A stretch of 64,000 nt of DNA from JAJDTQ01 sp963422385 (GTDB taxonomy: Bacteria > Desulfobacterota > Binatia > UBA9968 > JAJDTQ01): NCBI GenBank assembly GCA_963422385.1, contig OY729432.1:310001-374000 (forward strand), read 5' to 3'. Under the pieces are notes generated by a model, which was not told where the DNA came from, ran no database searches, and saw nothing but the letters and a program-made list of their open reading frames with translations. The position numbers and the translations under genes are program-made. Positions 60,353 through 64,000 of the stretch are shown here, piece by piece; the first letter of the stretch is position 1; each line of letters opens with the position of its first letter.

Positions 60353-60958
60353 CTACTCCTTCATCCCCTCGCCTACGGAATAGCGGACGAAACGCCTGAC
60401 CCGGATGTTCTCGCCCAGACGGGCGATAGCGTCCTGTATCAGGTCCTTGACCCGGCGGGCTGGCTCCTTGATGTAGGCCTGCTCCATGAGACAGGCTTCC
60501 TCGTAGAAACGCTCCATCTTGCCGTCGACGATCTTCGCCAGCACGGCCTCGGGCTTGTTCAACTCCTCTGCCTGTTGTCGATAGATCGCTTTCTCCCGCT
60601 CCACCTCCTCGTCGCCGACATCCTCGCGCCGGACATAGCTCGGGCTGGCCGCGGCGACCTGCATGGAAAGGTCCTTGACCAGGGCCTGAAATTCTTCGGT
60701 ACGAGCCACGAAGTCAGTCTCGCAATTTACTTCCAGGAGCACCCCGATCCTGTTACCGCCGTGGATGTAGGCGCCGACCAGCCCCTCGCTCGCCTCACGA
60801 CCGGACTTGCGTGCGGCAAGCGCCAATCCCTTCGCTCTCAGGTGGTCCACGGACTTCTCGAAGTCGCCCTCGCACTCCACCAGGGCCTTCTTGCAATCCA
60901 TGAATCCCGCGCCCGTTTTGTCCCGTAGTTGCTTGACCAGACTCGCATCGATGATCAT
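60353..60958 (-). CDS. tsf: Elongation factor Ts
   Basis: A 201-residue short-form EF-Ts that reloads EF-Tu with GTP. It has LRDKTGAGFMDCKKAL at the N-terminus, and YIHGGNRIGVLLEVNCETDF. Only one core subdomain is present, as in many short bacterial forms. It begins 6 bp after rpsB. Confidence 0.95.
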   Translation of the reverse strand: MIIDASLVKQLRDKTGAGFMDCKKALVECEGDFEKSVDHLRAKGLALAARKSGREASEGLVGAYIHGGNRIGVLLEVNCETDFVARTEEFQALVKDLSMQVAAASPSYVRREDVGDEEVEREKAIYRQQAEELNKPEAVLAKIVDGKMERFYEEACLMEQAYIKEPARRVKDLIQDAIARLGENIRVRRFVRYSVGEGMKE

Positions 60959-60964
60959 GCTACC

Positions 60965-61906
60965 TCAGCTCCCCGCCACGGTCGGCGTACCCGTGGACGT
61001 CCCGGTCTTGGGTTTTTCCTGAACGGGGTCCGCCACTGCTGCTCCCGGTGCCGCCTGCGTTGTTGCTTGCGACGCTCCCGCTGCCGGCGGCGCTGCTGTT
61101 CCCGGCGCGACCGTTTCCGGCGGCGCTACCGCCTCCGCTGCCACCGGCTTCTCCCTTGCTGGCCCCCCTTCCGCGGCGGCCTCTGCCTTCGCGGCCTCCG
61201 CCTCCATCCTCGCCTGGTCGCAGAGGGCCTTGCCTTCATTGACGGCCTCGGCCATGAGGCCGCAGAAGAGCCGGATGGCGCGAATCGCATCGTCATTGCC
61301 GGGGATCTTGTAGTCCACCAGATCCGGGTCGCAGTCGGTGTCGATGATCGCGACCACCTTGATGCCAAGCTTGCGAGCCTCGCGTACGGCGATGGCTTCC
61401 TGTCCGGGGTCGATGATGAAAACCGCGTCCGGCAGCTTCCTGATGTCCTTGATTCCCCCGAGGGCGCGCTCCAGTTTGGCCCGCTCGCGGCCATGCGAAA
61501 GCATTTCCTTCTTGGTCAGCGCCTCGACGACCTTGGGGTCGTTGGCCATTTCCTCAAGCTTCTTGAGGCGTTCGATGCTCTGACGGACGGTCTGGAAGTT
61601 GGTCAGCGTGCCGCCCAGCCAACGGTGATGAACATAGGACATGCCGCAACGTTCCGCCTCTTCGCGAACCGAGTCCTGCGCCTGCTTCTTGGTCCCGACG
61701 AACAGGACGTGGCCCCCGGCCACGATCAGATCCCGAACCTGGGCACAGACGTCCTTGACCATTCGTACGGTCTGCTGGAGGTCGATGATATGAATCCCGT
61801 TCCGCGCCCCGAAGATGTAAGGCTTCATCTTGGGATTCCAGCGACTGGTCTGGTGCCCGAAGTGGACCCCGGCTTCCAGTAGCTGCTTCATGGATATGTC
61901 CGTCAT
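60965..61906 (-). CDS. rpsB: Ribosomal protein uS2
   Basis: A 313-residue S2 protein of the small ribosomal subunit. The usual core ends near residue 235. The remaining 80 residues are a low-complexity Ala/Pro/Thr/Glu tail not needed by the fold. MKQLLEAGVHFGHQTSRWNPKM marks the start region and FVGTKKQAQDSV and RWLGGTLTNF the core. Gap 61907-62083 shows no gene, only a possible weak promoter. Confidence 0.95.
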   Translation of the reverse strand: MTDISMKQLLEAGVHFGHQTSRWNPKMKPYIFGARNGIHIIDLQQTVRMVKDVCAQVRDLIVAGGHVLFVGTKKQAQDSVREEAERCGMSYVHHRWLGGTLTNFQTVRQSIERLKKLEEMANDPKVVEALTKKEMLSHGRERAKLERALGGIKDIRKLPDAVFIIDPGQEAIAVREARKLGIKVVAIIDTDCDPDLVDYKIPGNDDAIRAIRLFCGLMAEAVNEGKALCDQARMEAEAAKAEAAAEGGPAREKPVAAEAVAPPETVAPGTAAPPAAGASQATTQAAPGAAVADPVQEKPKTGTSTGTPTVAGS

Positions 61907-62083
61907 AACGCCAGAACCTCGAATTCTAGGTAGCTCAACATCTACTCTCCTGCCTCAAAACCTGTGGGATGAACTGCCGGCCCCAATCTGCTGTGCGCGG
62001 CCGGGTATGGAAGAAAGCAACGATGGCTAATAGCAAAATCGGCACCACCACGCAAGAGAACTCCCGAGAAGGCCGGAACCCGG

Positions 62084-63445
62084 TCAAGTGTTCATGGATT
62101 CGAGGAATTCCTTGTTGCTCTTGGTGCCGCGGAGCTTGTCGAGAAGGAACTCCATGGCCTCGACCACGCTGAGTTGCGACAGCACCTTACGGAGGATCCA
62201 GATGCGGTTGAGGTCCTCCCTGGGGATCAGGAGCTCTTCCTTGCGGGTGCCGGACTTGTTGATGTCCACGGCCGGGAACACTCGCTTGTCCATCAGCCTG
62301 CGGTCCAGGTTGATCTCCATGTTGCCGGTCCCTTTGAACTCCTCGAAGATCACCTCGTCCATGCGGCTTCCCGTGTCGATCAGGGCCGTTGCGATGATCG
62401 TGAGGCTGCCGCCGTCCTCGATGTTCCGCGCGGCGCCGAAGAACTTCTTCGGCTTGTGCAGCGCGTTGGAATCCACGCCGCCGGAGAGAATCTTGCCGCT
62501 CGGCGGAACCACGGTGTTGTAGGCCCGGGCCAGGCGAGTGATGCTGTCCAGCAGGATGATTACGTCCTTGCCGTGCTCCACAATCCGTTTGGCCTTCTCG
62601 ATGACCATCTCGGCCACCTGCACGTGGCGCGTTGCGGGTTCGTCAAAGGTGGAGCTGACCACTTCCCCGATCACCGACCGCTGCATGTCGGTCACCTCTT
62701 CCGGGCGTTCGTCGATGAGCAGGACGATGAGCACGGCGTCCTCGTGATTGTGGGCAATGGCCTTGGCGATGTTCTGCAACATCATGGTCTTGCCCGTCCG
62801 CGGCGCCGCCACCACCAAACCCCGTTGTCCCATGCCGATGGGCGTCAGCAAATCGATGAAACGCGTCGTGTATTCGTCCGGCTGGTGCTCCAACGAAATG
62901 CGCTTGTTGGGATAGAGTGGAGTGAGGTTGTCGAAGAGAATCTTGTCCCGCACCTTGTCGGGGTCGCCGTTGTTGATGCTCTCGACCTTCAGGAGCGCAA
63001 AATACCGCTCACCATCCTTCGGAGGCCGGATCTGGCCGGAAATGATGTCTCCGGTGCGCAAGCCGAAACGCCTGATCTGGCTGGGCGATACGTAGATGTC
63101 ATCCGGGCCGGGCAGGTAATTGTAGTCCGGCGCCCTCAGAAAGCCGAAACCGTCGGGCAGGGTTTCCAGAACACCCTCTCCGTAAACATACCCGTTCTTC
63201 TCGGTTTGCGCCTGCAGGATGGCGAATATGAGATCCTGCCGCCGCATGTTCGCCGCGCTTTCGATGCTGAAACCCTTGCCGATATTCGCCAATTCGGCGA
63301 TCTTCTTGGCCTTGAGCGAGCTCAGGTTCAAGCCGTTCTGGTGCATGGGCTCCGCTGCCGACGCTGCCCGGCTCCGGCGATGATTCGGAGCCGTTTCGAC
63401 CCTGGACTCACCTTCTCCTGCGGAGCGCGTTCGTACATTAGCCAT
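62084..63445 (-). CDS. rho: Transcription termination factor Rho
   Basis: A 453-residue hexameric RNA helicase. The N-terminal RNA-binding domain holds GVLETLPDGFGFLRAPDYNY. The Walker A is AAPRTGKTM, and LIDERPEEVTDM and DSITRLARAYN follow. ATG 63445 has AAGGAAG upstream. A good promoter at 63597-63625 gives a leader of about 145 nt, as is common where Rho regulates itself. It precedes rpsB on the same strand. Confidence 0.96.
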   Translation of the reverse strand: MANVRTRSAGEGESRVETAPNHRRSRAASAAEPMHQNGLNLSSLKAKKIAELANIGKGFSIESAANMRRQDLIFAILQAQTEKNGYVYGEGVLETLPDGFGFLRAPDYNYLPGPDDIYVSPSQIRRFGLRTGDIISGQIRPPKDGERYFALLKVESINNGDPDKVRDKILFDNLTPLYPNKRISLEHQPDEYTTRFIDLLTPIGMGQRGLVVAAPRTGKTMMLQNIAKAIAHNHEDAVLIVLLIDERPEEVTDMQRSVIGEVVSSTFDEPATRHVQVAEMVIEKAKRIVEHGKDVIILLDSITRLARAYNTVVPPSGKILSGGVDSNALHKPKKFFGAARNIEDGGSLTIIATALIDTGSRMDEVIFEEFKGTGNMEINLDRRLMDKRVFPAVDINKSGTRKEELLIPREDLNRIWILRKVLSQLSVVEAMEFLLDKLRGTKSNKEFLESMNT

Positions 63446-63592
63446 AAAACTTCCTTTCAATCACGCTGTCGGCGGCCTGTCCAACTGGACAAGAAGCGAC
63501 TGCGAAGCAGGAAACCGGATCAATTTGTAGCAATGATTGATAAAACGGATTGGACTGGAAACGATTGGGTTACGGCGCCGCAAGACGCAAGC

Positions 63593-64000
63593 CTAGATGT
63601 TAGGTGAAACAGGGGACTTTGTCAAGCATGACGCGACCGGGCTCTCGGGACCGTTGCGGCTCAGCACCCGGCGGGCGTGGACGACATCCTCCGCGATCTG
63701 GCGAACGAGCCCTTCAACCGACGGGAAATTTCGTTCCTCCCGAAGCCTCTCCACGAAGAATATCTGCAAACGGCGGCCGTAAAGATCTTCCTTGAGATCC
63801 AGTATGTGGGTCTCGATAGTCCTGGGTCCCGACCCGAAGGTAGGGTTCACTCCGATGCTGGTGACGCAATGCATCTGCCGTCCACCCACCTGAACCAGCG
63901 TCGCGTAGATTCCGTTGGGCGGCACGACCTCCGTCCTGCTGCGTACATTGGCGGTGGGAAAGCCGAGTTCCCGGCCCCGTTGATGCCCTTTGACAACCAA
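63593..64000 (-). CDS. ribF: Riboflavin kinase/FAD synthetase, C-terminal part (partial at right edge)
   Basis: The visible 135 residues are the riboflavin kinase domain: GHQRGRELGFPTANV, SIGVNPTFGSGPRTIETHIL and LYGRRLQIFFVERLREERNF. The FAD synthetase domain would lie beyond the window edge. The first codon here (TTG) is not the start. The rho promoter overlaps its 3' end. Confidence 0.93.
   Translation of the reverse strand: MVVKGHQRGRELGFPTANVRSRTEVVPPNGIYATLVQVGGRQMHCVTSIGVNPTFGSGPRTIETHILDLKEDLYGRRLQIFFVERLREERNFPSVEGLVRQIAEDVVHARRVLSRNGPESPVASCLTKSPVSPNI
63597..63625 (-). promoter_or_regulatory. Sigma-70-type promoter of rho
   Basis: Minus strand TTGACA (63620-63625), 17-bp spacer, TAACAT (63597-63602), inside the last codons of ribF. 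The gap 63446-63592 would be the rho leader. Confidence 0.7.

Noticed and set aside
61900..62083. Possible rpmE (bL31), often found beside rho.
   Set aside because: No frame shows the CxxC-type L31 sequence; the gap looks non-coding.
1..64000. CRISPR array, rRNA or prophage.
   Set aside because: No regularly spaced direct repeats, no rRNA-like conserved blocks and no phage structural genes were seen.

Overview
The window is high-GC bacterial chromosome. Its essential genes lie in the order ribF, rho, rpsB, tsf, pyrH, frr, uppS, cdsA, dxr, rseP, tsaB, a DUF465 gene, ilvB, ilvN, ilvC, psd, pssA, leuA. The ilvBNC-psd-pssA-leuA run is typical of deltaproteobacteria-like lineages. Together with the many CoA-transferase, hydantoinase, UbiD and tripartite-tricarboxylate-transporter genes, it suggests an uncultured heterotroph of that kind (Desulfobacterota, Binatota or Tectomicrobia-like). 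This placement is an inference from gene content only.

Layout. 1-3.7 kb: a GldA-like ABC ATPase and a fused ABC-2 permease/GldG-type protein that runs off the left edge. 4.0-8.1 kb: an accessory patch with a VapBC-type pair, an AAA ATPase fused to a PD-(D/E)XK nuclease, a decayed ISAzo13-type transposase, sixA and a decayed PIN toxin. 8.1-23.6 kb: catabolic genes. These are a mandelate racemase-like enzyme; a + strand operon of amidohydrolase, 2-hydroxyacid dehydrogenase, enoyl-CoA hydratase and a double CoA-transferase; a binding protein and permease of an ABC importer; a citrate-synthase-like lyase; and an acetone carboxylase-like HyuA/HyuB pair.

23.7-33.0 kb: a compositionally different block, locally AT-richer, lies between HyuA and an SDR gene. 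Its core is a tight five-gene operon: NurA-like nuclease, HerA-like ATPase, GHKL/Hsp90-like ATPase, B12-type radical SAM protein, second GHKL ATPase. Downstream are an antitoxin-like gene, a Clp-fold serine protease and a small coupled ORF. I regard this as the strongest candidate for an undescribed system, most likely genome defence or DNA processing.

33.0-41.3 kb: SDR, UbiD decarboxylase, two TctC-like binding proteins, a small secreted protein with a near-consensus promoter, TctB and TctA, then an LLM flavin oxidoreductase. 41.5-54 kb: branched-chain amino acid, aspartate-family and phospholipid synthesis (leuD, leuC, truA, asd, leuB, leuA, pssA, psd, ilvC, ilvN, ilvB). 54-64 kb: tsaB, rseP, dxr, cdsA, uppS, frr, pyrH, tsf, rpsB, rho and partial ribF.

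At least four families of short dispersed repeats fill the gaps. Two of them have terminal inverted repeats, often ending in CTAG, and sit exactly at gene 3' ends, where they supply stop codons and even C-terminal residues. The only gene-free stretches longer than 300 bases are 6363-7225 (transposase remnant) and 7715-8060 (PIN-toxin remnant plus a half repeat). I found no rRNA, tRNA or CRISPR array.
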